A model generated the notes under the pieces. It was not told the DNA's origin, searched no databases, and worked only from the letters and a program-made list of their open reading frames with translations. The position numbers and the translations under genes were made by a program. DNA of 64,000 nucleotides from SIG307 sp964545045 (GTDB lineage: Bacteria > Bacillota > Clostridia > Lachnospirales > Lachnospiraceae): NCBI GenBank assembly GCA_964545045.1, contig CAZJEN010000009.1, positions 1 through 64,000 of the forward strand, read 5' to 3'. Numbering within the stretch: the stretch's first letter is position 1; each line of letters opens with the position of its first letter. This document shows, piece by piece, positions 35,215-43,392 of the stretch.

Positions 35215-36483
35215 ATGATTGAGAATAAAGAAGAAAAGGAACGTGTTATTTTAGTCGGAGTTTGTGTGTCCGACGGAGATGATACGGAAGTGTCTTTAAA
35301 AGAGCTGGCAGAGCTTGTAAAAACAGCGGGAGCCGAAACGGTGGAAGTGATGATTCAGAACCGTGAATCGGTCCATCCGGGCACCTATGTAGGCAAAGGA
35401 AAAATCGAAGAAATTGCTACGATGCTGGCGTTGCATGACGCAGACGGTATTGTGTGTGACGATGAGTTGTCTCCTGCCCAGATGAAGAATTTGGAGGATG
35501 CGCTGCAGTGTAAGGTCATGGACCGTACCATGGTTATTCTTGATATTTTTGCCCAGCATGCACGGACCGGTGAGGGTAAGCTCCAGGTTGAACTGGCTCA
35601 GTTAAAATATCGCGCGACGCGATTAATCGGCAGCTACAGTGCTATGTCGCGTATTGGCGGCGGTGCGGCGGGAGCTTCCGGCGGTATCGGAACGAGAGGT
35701 CCGGGTGAGAAGAAGCTGGAGATGGACCGCCGATTGATTAAGGCGAGGATTGCTCAGTTAAACAGAGAATTGGAGCAGGTAAAAAAGAACAGAGAGGTTG
35801 CACGCTCCATGCGTGAGAGGAATCGTACACCGGTCATTGCCATTGTCGGGTATACCAATGCGGGAAAATCCACGCTTTTAAATACGTTAACAGATGCCGG
35901 AGTGTTGGAGGAGAACAAGCTGTTTGCTACGTTGGATACAACGACGAGAGTGCTTAAGCTTGAAAGCGGGGAACAGGTGCTTTTAACCGATACGGTCGGT
36001 TTTATCCGTAAGCTTCCGCACCATTTGATTGATGCATTCCGTTCTACATTAGAAGAGGCAAAATATGCGGATATGATACTACATGTTGTGGATGCCTCCA
36101 ATCCGGATATGGACGGTCAGATGCACATTGTATATGAAACGTTGCGAAATCTCGGAGTAAAGGATAAACCGATCATTACAGCGTTTAATAAGCAGGATTT
36201 GGTGACAGAGCCGGAGGCATGCAGAGATTTAAAAGCAGACAAGGTCGTGAAAATCAGCGCAAAGCAAGGTAACGGGTTGCCGGAGCTTCTGGATGTGATT
36301 GCGGACCTGCTTCGGGAAAGCAAGGTATATGTAGAGAAGGTTATTTCCTATGCCGAGGGAAACAAGCTGGCACTCATTCGTAAGTACGGAGAGCTTTTAT
36401 CGGAGGAGTATGTGGCGGAAGGGACTGCCATAAAGGCGTATGTGCCGAAGGATCTGTACGGTCAGCTGTTTGGGAATGATTAG
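35215..36483 (+). CDS. hflX: Ribosome-associated GTPase HflX
   Basis: 422 residues from ATG 35215 (GAGGTAGAT upstream). The N-terminal HflX domain includes HPGTYVGKGKIEEI and the glycine-rich GGGAAGASGGIGTRGPGE; the G domain has G1 GYTNAGKST, G3 DTVGFI and G4 NKQD. It binds the large subunit and splits stalled ribosomes under heat or antibiotic stress. The length fits the family. It ends a probable run of genes from 33064. Confidence 0.96.
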   Translation: MIENKEEKERVILVGVCVSDGDDTEVSLKELAELVKTAGAETVEVMIQNRESVHPGTYVGKGKIEEIATMLALHDADGIVCDDELSPAQMKNLEDALQCKVMDRTMVILDIFAQHARTGEGKLQVELAQLKYRATRLIGSYSAMSRIGGGAAGASGGIGTRGPGEKKLEMDRRLIKARIAQLNRELEQVKKNREVARSMRERNRTPVIAIVGYTNAGKSTLLNTLTDAGVLEENKLFATLDTTTRVLKLESGEQVLLTDTVGFIRKLPHHLIDAFRSTLEEAKYADMILHVVDASNPDMDGQMHIVYETLRNLGVKDKPIITAFNKQDLVTEPEACRDLKADKVVKISAKQGNGLPELLDVIADLLRESKVYVEKVISYAEGNKLALIRKYGELLSEEYVAEGTAIKAYVPKDLYGQLFGND

Positions 36484-36570
36484 GCATTGACAGGGTAAGG
36501 AAATGCGGGAAACAGGCGTCATTTCGGTCGAAAAGTAAATAGGACTTTAGTCCTATCTTTTGGAAATGAA

Positions 36571-36617
36571 CCACTATATCTAGAAAAAGATTTTTAAAAA
36601 ATTTCTAGATATGGTGG
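36571..36617 (+). promoter_or_regulatory. Probable tandem NrdR boxes (also a hairpin) upstream of nrdD
   Basis: CCACTATATCTAGAAA (36571-36586) holds a perfect CwATATnTwG core of the NrdR-box consensus. TTTCTAGATATGGTGG (36602-36617) is its near-exact inverse with one core mismatch. The boxes are 15 bases apart, 31 centre to centre, the spacing known for tandem NrdR boxes, and sit just upstream of the nrdD -35 element. Because the two halves are complementary and TTT follows, they could also work as the hflX terminator; both roles may hold. Confidence 0.65.
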
Positions 36618-36625
36618 TTTTTCTC

Positions 36626-36654
36626 TTGACTACCACAACAGTTAATGGTAATAT
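36626..36654 (+). promoter_or_regulatory. Promoter of nrdD
   Basis: TTGACT (36626-36631), 17-base spacer, TAATAT (36649-36654), 71 bases upstream of the start codon. Confidence 0.7.
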
Positions 36655-36725
36655 TATGAGTGTAGCGAAAAGACATTTCGCTTAAGGTACGAGAGAGAAG
36701 AAATGTTACGAAGGGAGATATAAGC

Positions 36726-39125
36726 ATGATTAATGTAGTAAAACGAGACGGTGAGATTGCGGAATTTAATCTCTCCAAAATCAGCGATGCGATTACAAAG
36801 GCATTCCATGCAACCAACAAGTCCTATACTGATGAGATTATCAACTTGCTTGCTTTGCGTGTTACCTCCGATTTTCAGGAGAAGGTAAAGGATAATACGG
36901 TATCTGTGGAGGATATTCAGGATAGCGTGGAACATGTACTGGAGCACACCGGTTACACCGATGTTGCAAAGGCGTACATCTTATATCGTAAGAACCGTGA
37001 AAAGATTCGTAACATGAAGTCCACGATTTTGGACTATAAAGATATTGTAAACAGTTATGTAAAGGAAGAAGACTGGCGCGTAAAGGAGAATTCTACCGTG
37101 ACCTATTCCGTAGGTGGTTTGATTCTTCATAACTCCGGTGCTATTACCGCAAACTACTGGTTGTCCGAGATTTATGACGAGGAAGTGGCAAATGCACATC
37201 GTCAGGCAGACATCCACATTCATGACCTTTCCATGCTTACCGGCTATTGTGCGGGTTGGTCCTTAAAGCAGCTGATTCAGGAAGGTCTTGGCGGTATTCC
37301 GGGTAAGATTACCTCTTCTCCGGCAAAGCATCTTTCTACGCTTTGTAACCAGATGGTAAACTTCCTCGGTATTATGCAGAACGAGTGGGCAGGTGCACAG
37401 GCATTTTCCTCCTTTGATACCTATCTTGCTCCGTTTGTAAAGATTGACAATCTTTCTTATAAAGAAGTTAAGCAGTGTATTTCCTCCTTCATTTACGGTG
37501 TAAATACACCGAGTCGTTGGGGAACTCAGGCACCGTTCTCTAACATTACCTTAGACTGGACGGTTCCGGCTGACCTTGCAAATCTTCCGTGTATCGTAGG
37601 CGGCGTTGAGCAGGATTTCACCTACGGTGATTGTAAGAAGGAAATGGATATGGTCAACAAGGCCTTTATCGAGATTATGGTAGAGGGTGATGCCAACGGT
37701 CGCGGTTTTCAGTATCCGATTCCGACCTATTCCATTACCAGTGATTTTGACTGGTCCGATACGGAAAACAACCGTTTATTGTTTGAGATGACTTCGAAGT
37801 ACGGTACTCCGTATTTCTCCAACTATATTAACAGTGATATGGAGCCGAGTGATGTACGTTCCATGTGCTGCCGTCTCCGTCTTGACCTTCGTGAGCTTCG
37901 TAAGAAGACCGGCGGTTTCTTCGGTTCCGGTGAGAGTACAGGTTCCATCGGCGTTGTTACCATTAACATGCCGCGTATTGCATATTTGTCCAATAACGAG
38001 GAAGAGTTCTATGCCCGTCTTGATCGTATGATGGATATTTCCGCTCGTTCCTTGAAGGTAAAGAGAAGTGTTATTACCAAGCTGTTAAACGAAGGCTTAT
38101 ATCCGTACACCAAGCGTTATCTCGGTACTTTTGAGAATCATTTCTCCACCATCGGTCTTCTCGGTATGAACGAGGCAGGCCTTAACGCAAAGTGGATCGG
38201 TAAGGATATGACCAGTGAGGAGTGTCAGGAGTTTACAAAGCGTGTGCTCAATCATATGCGTGAGCGTTTGAGCGATTATCAGGTAGAGTACGGCGATTTG
38301 TACAACTTAGAGGCAACGCCGGCAGAGTCCACCAGCTATCGTCTGGCAAAGCATGACAAGAAGAAATATCCGGATATCATTACTGCAGGAAATGCGGGAG
38401 ATACTCCGTATTATACCAACAGTTCTCACCTGCCGGTTGATTATACTGCAGATTTATTCGATGCATTGGATATTCAGGATGAGTTGCAGACCTTGTACAC
38501 CTCCGGTACGGTATTCCATGCATTCTTAGGTGAGAAGCTTCCGGATTGGGAGGCTGCGGCAAAGTTGGTTCGTACCATTGCAAAGAACTACAAACTGCCG
38601 TACTATTCCTTGTCCCCTACCTATTCCATTTGTAAGACCCACGGTTATCTGACGGGAGAGCAGTGGACCTGTCCGCACTGCGGTGCAAAGGCAGAGGTTT
38701 ACTCCAGAATTACCGGTTACTATCGTCCGGTACAGAACTGGAACGAAGGTAAGACCCAGGAGTATAAGAACCGTAAGTTGTACGATTTGGCACAGTCCAG
38801 AACGATGGCGGATCCGTTAAATACTGCTACGAACCGTATTACCCTGGACGACGAAATGCATACCCAGATGGAAGAAATTTCCGCACCGGAAAAGAAGGGG
38901 GACGGTATGTATCTCTTTACCACAAAGACTTGTCCGAACTGTAAGCTTGCCAAAGAGTTCTTAAAGGATGTTTCTTACGAAATTGTGGATGCGGAGGAGA
39001 ATACCGCAATGGTGGATACCTATGGAATTATGCAGGCTCCGACCCTTGTAGTAGTCAATAACGGTGAAGTAAAGAAATATGTAAATGCATCCGAAATCAA
39101 GGGATACGTACAGGACTTACGCTAA
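36726..39125 (+). CDS. nrdD: Anaerobic ribonucleoside-triphosphate reductase with fused glutaredoxin-like domain
   Basis: 799 residues. Residues 1-95 are an ATP-cone for allosteric control. The catalytic barrel includes the active-site region RSMCCRLRLDLREL. A zinc site (CKTHGYL, WTCPHCG) precedes the glycyl-radical loop RITGYYRPV (Gly near residue 668). Unusually, about 75 further residues form a glutaredoxin-like domain with the motif KTCPNCKLAKEFL and a cis-Pro MQAPTLVV. The enzyme makes deoxynucleotides without oxygen and needs the radical-SAM activase NrdG; no nrdG is adjacent. The fused domain would re-reduce the active-site cysteines and suggests a thiol-dependent rather than formate-dependent class. 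The start follows GAAGGGAGATATAAGC. Confidence 0.95.
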   Translation: MINVVKRDGEIAEFNLSKISDAITKAFHATNKSYTDEIINLLALRVTSDFQEKVKDNTVSVEDIQDSVEHVLEHTGYTDVAKAYILYRKNREKIRNMKSTILDYKDIVNSYVKEEDWRVKENSTVTYSVGGLILHNSGAITANYWLSEIYDEEVANAHRQADIHIHDLSMLTGYCAGWSLKQLIQEGLGGIPGKITSSPAKHLSTLCNQMVNFLGIMQNEWAGAQAFSSFDTYLAPFVKIDNLSYKEVKQCISSFIYGVNTPSRWGTQAPFSNITLDWTVPADLANLPCIVGGVEQDFTYGDCKKEMDMVNKAFIEIMVEGDANGRGFQYPIPTYSITSDFDWSDTENNRLLFEMTSKYGTPYFSNYINSDMEPSDVRSMCCRLRLDLRELRKKTGGFFGSGESTGSIGVVTINMPRIAYLSNNEEEFYARLDRMMDISARSLKVKRSVITKLLNEGLYPYTKRYLGTFENHFSTIGLLGMNEAGLNAKWIGKDMTSEECQEFTKRVLNHMRERLSDYQVEYGDLYNLEATPAESTSYRLAKHDKKKYPDIITAGNAGDTPYYTNSSHLPVDYTADLFDALDIQDELQTLYTSGTVFHAFLGEKLPDWEAAAKLVRTIAKNYKLPYYSLSPTYSICKTHGYLTGEQWTCPHCGAKAEVYSRITGYYRPVQNWNEGKTQEYKNRKLYDLAQSRTMADPLNTATNRITLDDEMHTQMEEISAPEKKGDGMYLFTTKTCPNCKLAKEFLKDVSYEIVDAEENTAMVDTYGIMQAPTLVVVNNGEVKKYVNASEIKGYVQDLR

Positions 39126-39184
39126 ATGGTTATATAATGAATCAGTTTGACTTGAAAAAGAGTTAAAATGCGTGTAAAATAGGA

Positions 39185-39226
39185 AATGGGGTTGGCGCAG
39201 GGGTCGCTTCGCGTCAACCTCATTTT
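39185..39226 (+). terminator. Terminator after nrdD
   Basis: TGGGGTTGGCGC (39187-39198) pairs with GCGTCAACCTCA (39211-39222) with two G-T pairs, then TTTTG. Confidence 0.8.
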
Positions 39227-39250
39227 GTAAATTATAACGGGAGAGACAGT

Positions 39251-39943
39251 ATGAAGGAATCCATGGAACGGACTGCGTATTTAATCGGTGAAGACGGTGT
39301 GGAACGGTTAGCCGGGAAGCACGTGGCTCTTTTCGGTGTCGGCGGTGTCGGCGGTTACGTTGCGGAGGCATTGGGACGTGCAGGTATCGGTACGATTACT
39401 TTGGTTGATAAGGATACCGTCAGTGTGAGTAATATCAATCGTCAAATCATCGCTACCTATGATACGGTAGGACGGTCGAAAACCGAAGTGATGGCAGAAC
39501 GTTTGCATTCCGTAAATCCGGAGATGCAAGTGGAGTGCAGGGATTGTTTCTTTTTGCCGGATACGGCGGATACATTCGATTTTACGGCATATGATTATGT
39601 GGTGGATGCAGTGGATACCGTAACCGCAAAGATTGAATTGATAAAGAGAGCGCAAGAAGCCGGAGTTCCGATTATCAGTTGTATGGGAACCGGAAATAAG
39701 TTGGACCCGTCCCGGTTTGAGATTACGGATATTACAAAAACGACCGTTTGTCCGTTAGCCAAGGTAATGCGCCGGGAGTTAAAGAAAAGAGGAATTACAA
39801 AGCTTAAGGTTTTGTATTCAAAGGAAGAACCGATTAAGCATGAGGCCGGAGCCGTGCCGGGAAGTATTTCTTTTGTTCCGCCGGTGGCCGGGCTTATGAT
39901 TGCGGGGGAGGTAATAAAAGATTTGTTGCGAGAGGAGAAATAG
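39251..39943 (+). CDS. tcdA: tRNA threonylcarbamoyladenosine dehydratase
   Basis: 230 residues, E1/ThiF-like fold. The ATP site GVGGVGGYVAEALGR (about residues 31-45), VDKDTVSVSNINRQ and the catalytic Cys segment CMGTGNKLDPSRFE are visible, as is the TcdA-type CPLAKVMRRELKKRG block. It turns t6A37 of ANN-reading tRNAs into the cyclic ct6A form. The start follows ACGGGAGAGACAGT. It overlaps no gene, but the next starts two bases after its stop. Confidence 0.93.
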   Translation: MKESMERTAYLIGEDGVERLAGKHVALFGVGGVGGYVAEALGRAGIGTITLVDKDTVSVSNINRQIIATYDTVGRSKTEVMAERLHSVNPEMQVECRDCFFLPDTADTFDFTAYDYVVDAVDTVTAKIELIKRAQEAGVPIISCMGTGNKLDPSRFEITDITKTTVCPLAKVMRRELKKRGITKLKVLYSKEEPIKHEAGAVPGSISFVPPVAGLMIAGEVIKDLLREEK

Positions 39944-39944
39944 C

Positions 39945-40853
39945 ATGGGGAAGATAAAGAGCTTTTTCAAAAAGAAGCAGATGCCGGAAAAGGTACAAGA
40001 GCAGGTAAAGAAGGAAATCGAGAAGCAGACGGAAAAGAAAAACGGGAGAGCGCGTCGCTCTTGTTTGTTGGTGGAGGATTTTTTTGAGTCAAGCCGTTTA
40101 CAGGGCGTTATGGTAATCGGCAATATTCACGGCAGAGTCCGTGTCGGTGATACGATGTACTTATATCAGCAGAACCAGCCGGTGAAGGAAGTAAGTGTGT
40201 TGGAAATCGAATTGGGACCGCGAGATGTCATAGAGACTGCCAAGGATTGTCAAGTAGGACTTTGTCTTAATATAGAGAAGGCAGAGGAACTTTCCAGATA
40301 TGCGGTGCTCAGCAGTGTAAAGCCGTTAGAGGGTGAACAGGCACAGCGGGTCATCGAGAATCAGAGCTTGTTCGGTCTGATGATGGAGTATTCCCGGTTG
40401 TATACCAACTCCGTATATATGGATGCGTTGTTGTATGAGCTTTGCTATGCGAAGTTTATTCTCCCACTCTATATGGACAAGCCGCCGGTACCGCAGGCAG
40501 ACGGAGGAATGGCTTTCGGACAGGATACGTTTGTTGGCTTTCGCCCGGTGAAGAAGGCGGATGATGAGTCACAGTTGGTACTTCCGGCATTTACGGATGA
40601 GATAACCACCATGTTGTGGAAGGATGCCTTTCAGGAGGGTCAGCCGAAGCGTTTTGCAACGATGCAGCTTCCGCATTTGTTGATGGAAGTGAGGAAAAAG
40701 GATTACGCGGGACTTGTAATCAATGCATTTGGACCGTTGCCGGTATATTTCCCGAAGGAACTTTTGGACCAGGTGGAAAAGTCGGAGGTGTTTTTTGAGC
40801 GTTATGTGAAGCCGGGAATGCCGAAGAAGGAAGAAAGTACCACAGAAGCGTAA
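39945..40853 (+). CDS. EF-Tu domain-2 / SseB-like fusion protein
   Basis: 302 residues. A basic helical N terminus (about 1-30) is followed by a small beta-barrel like translation-factor domain 2: SRLQGVMVIGNIHGRVRVGD, with NVxG-type turns and VGLCLNIEKAEELSR (about residues 45-125). The C-terminal 170 residues (about 130-290) resemble the SseB N-terminal domain: LYELCYAKFILPLYMD, LPAFTDEITTMLW and LVINAFGP. There is no G domain. The translation link is suggested by tcdA upstream and serS downstream. I do not know a described function for this combination. The start is two bases after the tcdA stop and follows GAGAGGAGAAATAGC. Confidence 0.7.
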   Translation: MGKIKSFFKKKQMPEKVQEQVKKEIEKQTEKKNGRARRSCLLVEDFFESSRLQGVMVIGNIHGRVRVGDTMYLYQQNQPVKEVSVLEIELGPRDVIETAKDCQVGLCLNIEKAEELSRYAVLSSVKPLEGEQAQRVIENQSLFGLMMEYSRLYTNSVYMDALLYELCYAKFILPLYMDKPPVPQADGGMAFGQDTFVGFRPVKKADDESQLVLPAFTDEITTMLWKDAFQEGQPKRFATMQLPHLLMEVRKKDYAGLVINAFGPLPVYFPKELLDQVEKSEVFFERYVKPGMPKKEESTTEA

Positions 40854-40895
40854 CGGTTTTGGTGCGAAAATTTGGAAATTATTGTGACAAAGATG

Positions 40896-40924
40896 TTGCA
40901 ATTTGAAAGGGATTGCGCTATAAT
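40896..40924 (+). promoter_or_regulatory. Promoter of the serS T-box transcript
   Basis: TTGCAA (40896-40901), 17-base spacer, TATAAT (40919-40924). Confidence 0.8.
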
Positions 40925-40934
40925 AAACGCAATG

Positions 40935-41150
40935 ATGTTGATGAAGACTACGAATCACGGTGCTTTTCAGAGAGTCTGCGGTTGGTGTGAGCGGACAGGC
41001 AGAGGATTCTTTCCATCTTCGGAGTCTGGGTGAAAGCCCGGGGAACGCCCCGTACAGCGTACACGAGAGGTCGGGAAAACGACAACGTGGGTGGCAACGC
41101 GGATTACACTCCGTCCCATGACAGTAGTCAGGGACGGAGTTTTCTTTTTT
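40935..41150 (+). ncRNA. T-box leader of serS
   Basis: The T-box sequence GTGGGTGGCAACGCGG (41087-41102) matches the conserved AGGGTGGnACCGCG element, and the leader upstream has the expected stem I content with GGTTGGTGTGAGCGG. It is followed by the terminator ACTCCGTCCC (41108-41117)/GGGACGGAGT (41131-41140) and a T-rich tail to 41150. Uncharged tRNA-Ser should bind and allow read-through. The Ser specificity is inferred from the gene; I did not fix the specifier codon. Confidence 0.9.
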
Positions 41151-41153
41151 CCG

Positions 41154-41314
41154 AGTTGGCAAAGTGAGCATGAAGCGGATGGTGCGAGCGTAAGATTGCA
41201 CAAGACGGCGGAAATGCGAACGCGCCCGCGACTGAGCGACAACGTCGCGAAGTTGTGGAGAGCGCGAAGCGCGAGCCAACTCGAGGAATGTCTAAGTTGG
41301 CAAAGTGAGCATGA
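41154..41314 (+). repeat. 141-bp insert flanked by 20-bp direct repeats in the serS leader
   Basis: AGTTGGCAAAGTGAGCATGA occurs at 41154-41173 and again, identically, at 41295-41314. The GC-rich material between carries GAGCGCGAAGCGCGAG and can fold into several hairpins, such as GCCAACT/AGTTGGC across the second repeat. The insert lies between the T-box terminator and the serS ribosome site. An open frame runs through it but is not a plausible gene. Confidence 0.8.
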
Positions 41315-41338
41315 TAGTATTTTTAAGGAGGACAGAAT

Positions 41339-42622
41339 ATGTTAGATTTAAAGTTTGTGAGAGAGAACCCGGAAATCGTTAAGCAGAATATCCGTAATAA
41401 GTTTCAGGATAATAAGCTTCCGCTTGTGGATGAGGTAATTGAGCTGGATAAGGAAGCTCGTGCGACTCAGCAGGAGGCAGATAATCTTCGTGCGGACAGA
41501 AAGCGCATTTCCAAGGAAATCGGCGGTTTGATGGCAAAGGGCCTGAAGGAAGAGGCTGAGGCAAAGAAGAAGCAGGTAGAGGAGTTTGCTACTCGTCTTG
41601 CGGAGCTTGAGGTAAAGGAAGCCGAGCTTTCCGAGAAGGTGTTAAAGATTATGATGACCATTCCGAACATCATCGATCCGAGCGTACCGATCGGTAAGGA
41701 TGACAGCGAGAATGTGGAAGTTCAGCGCTACGGTGAGCCGGTGGTACCGGAGTTTGAGATTCCGTATCATACCGACATTATGGAGAAGTTAAACGGTATC
41801 GATTTGGACGCAGCAAGAAAGGTTGCGGGTAACGGTTTTTATTACCTGATGGGTGATATCGCAAGACTTCATTCCGCTATTATTTCTTATGCAAGAGATT
41901 TCATGATTGACAGAGGATTTACCTATTGCGTACCGCCGTTTATGATTCGTAGTAACGTAGTAACCGGCGTTATGAGCTTTGCGGAAATGGATGCCATGAT
42001 GTACAAGATTGAGGGTGAGGATTTATACCTCATCGGTACCAGTGAGCACTCCATGATCGGTAAGTATATCGATACGATTTTGCAGGAGGAGAGCCTGCCG
42101 CATACCCTGACCAGTTATTCTCCGTGCTTCCGTAAGGAGAAGGGCGCTCACGGTATCGAGGAGCGCGGTGTATACCGTATCCATCAGTTCGAGAAGCAGG
42201 AGATGATTGTAGTATGTAAGCCGGAAGATTCTCTGATGTGGTTTGATAAGCTGTGGCAGAATACCGTAGATTTGTTCCGTACGTTAGATATTCCGGTAAG
42301 AACCTTAGAGTGTTGTTCCGGTGACCTTGCGGATTTGAAGGTGAAGTCCATTGACGTTGAGGCATGGTCTCCGCGTCAGAAGAAGTACTTCGAGGTAGGT
42401 AGTTGTTCCAATCTCGGTGATGCACAGGCACGTCGCTTAAAGATTCGTGTCAACGGTGCGGAGGGCAAGTACTTTGCTCACACCTTAAACAACACCGTAG
42501 TAGCTCCGCCGCGTATGTTGATTGCATTCCTTGAGAATAATCTGAACGAGGACGGCAGCATTAATATCCCGAAGGCATTACAGCCGTATATGGGCGGTAA
42601 GGAAAAGCTGGAAGTGAAGTAA
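41339..42622 (+). CDS. serS: Seryl-tRNA synthetase
   Basis: 427 residues, standard length for class II SerRS. The N-terminal long coiled-coil arm (about 30-100, including ADNLRADRKRISKEIGG) contacts the tRNA. The catalytic core has motif 2 FRKEKGAHGIEERGVYRIHQF and motif 3 near NTVVAPPRMLIAFLENN. It charges tRNA-Ser with serine. The start follows AAGGAGGACAGAAT. It is controlled by the T-box leader and ends in a terminator. Confidence 0.97.
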   Translation: MLDLKFVRENPEIVKQNIRNKFQDNKLPLVDEVIELDKEARATQQEADNLRADRKRISKEIGGLMAKGLKEEAEAKKKQVEEFATRLAELEVKEAELSEKVLKIMMTIPNIIDPSVPIGKDDSENVEVQRYGEPVVPEFEIPYHTDIMEKLNGIDLDAARKVAGNGFYYLMGDIARLHSAIISYARDFMIDRGFTYCVPPFMIRSNVVTGVMSFAEMDAMMYKIEGEDLYLIGTSEHSMIGKYIDTILQEESLPHTLTSYSPCFRKEKGAHGIEERGVYRIHQFEKQEMIVVCKPEDSLMWFDKLWQNTVDLFRTLDIPVRTLECCSGDLADLKVKSIDVEAWSPRQKKYFEVGSCSNLGDAQARRLKIRVNGAEGKYFAHTLNNTVVAPPRMLIAFLENNLNEDGSINIPKALQPYMGGKEKLEVK

Positions 42623-42626
42623 TAGA

Positions 42627-42668
42627 AAAGAGAAATGGCTTCGCGTTCGCGAGCCATTTCTCTTTTTT
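42627..42668 (+). terminator. Terminator after serS
   Basis: AAGAGAAATGGCttCGCG pairs with CGCGagCCATTTCTCTT around the TT centre (about 42628-42664), then TTTTT. Confidence 0.9.
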
Positions 42669-42705
42669 ACATTCATTCGTTCCGTGCACAACATATAAGG
42701 TCTAT

Positions 42706-42744
42706 AAAGAAATGGCTTCCGGATGCGAAGCCATTTCTTTTTGC
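42706..42744 (-). terminator. Terminator of the flavin reductase gene (bidirectional)
   Basis: AAAGAAATGGCTTC (42706-42719) pairs perfectly with GAAGCCATTTCTTT (42727-42740). The stem word AGAAATGGCTTC is shared with the serS terminator 70 bases upstream, so one hairpin may be a copy of the other. Confidence 0.82.
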
Positions 42745-42749
42745 GTTTC

Positions 42750-43253
42750 TTATCTTGCGAGTATCTGCGTAATCTCTCCCACATACATGGTATGCATATC
42801 ACCGTCTTTATAGAACATATCCGCAAGCTTCGGGTCGATGAACTGGTCTGCGGTCATACGGGTGGCGGAAAGCTTTTTGCAGATGAAGACAAGATTTCCT
42901 TCATCGATAAACGGAGTAGTATCGCTGTAGTTGACGTTAAAACGTGCACCTGCGATTTTATCCTCGTCTCTGCCGGATACGGTACCCAGGTACTTCAGTG
43001 CGGCCATCTGACCCTCGAAAAAGGTAAGGGAGAAGGTGTCGTTTGCATCGATAAACTCTTTGGTGTAGCGGCTGTCACGGACAAAGACGTAAGCCACGTT
43101 TTTGCCCCACATAACGCCTAAACCTCCCCAGGAGGCGGTCATGGTATTTGCTTTTTCTTTGTCACCGGCGGTAATTAACATCCACTCCTTACCGATTTTG
43201 GTAAACGGATTTAATTCCAACATGTCTGCCGGATACGGTTGAAATGTGTGCAT
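42750..43253 (-). CDS. Flavin reductase-like (flavoredoxin) protein
   Basis: 167 residues, FMN-binding split-barrel fold: the segment WMLITAGDKEKANTMTASWGG is typical of flavoredoxins and flavin reductases, followed by VFVRDSRYTKEFI and the family-typical TFFEGQMAALKYLG. It binds FMN and likely moves electrons in the anaerobic cell or detoxifies. The start at 43253 follows AGAAAGAAGGGTTTTCC on the minus strand. It is a single gene. Confidence 0.85.
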   Translation of the reverse strand: MHTFQPYPADMLELNPFTKIGKEWMLITAGDKEKANTMTASWGGLGVMWGKNVAYVFVRDSRYTKEFIDANDTFSLTFFEGQMAALKYLGTVSGRDEDKIAGARFNVNYSDTTPFIDEGNLVFICKKLSATRMTADQFIDPKLADMFYKDGDMHTMYVGEITQILAR

Positions 43254-43332
43254 GGAAAACCCTTCTTTCTGTTATGATTTCTCTTATATTCAGTGTACCA
43301 CAGTTTCTCAAAAATGTGAATGGCGAAAAGAA

Positions 43333-43364
43333 AAAGAACTGCGTGAGAATACACACAGTTCTTT
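43333..43364 (-). terminator. Terminator of the NhaC-type antiporter gene
   Basis: AAAGAACTGCGTG (43333-43345) pairs with CACACAGTTCTTT (43352-43364), one mismatch; on the minus strand a TTTCTTTT tail follows. Confidence 0.8.
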
Positions 43365-43392
43365 GAAAATATTGTCGTTTTATTACGAAATG

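Noticed and set aside
41091..41345. 84-residue frame through the serS leader
   Set aside because: It begins in the T-box element and covers the terminator and the repeat insert; the duplicated SWQSEH words come from the 20-base direct repeat.
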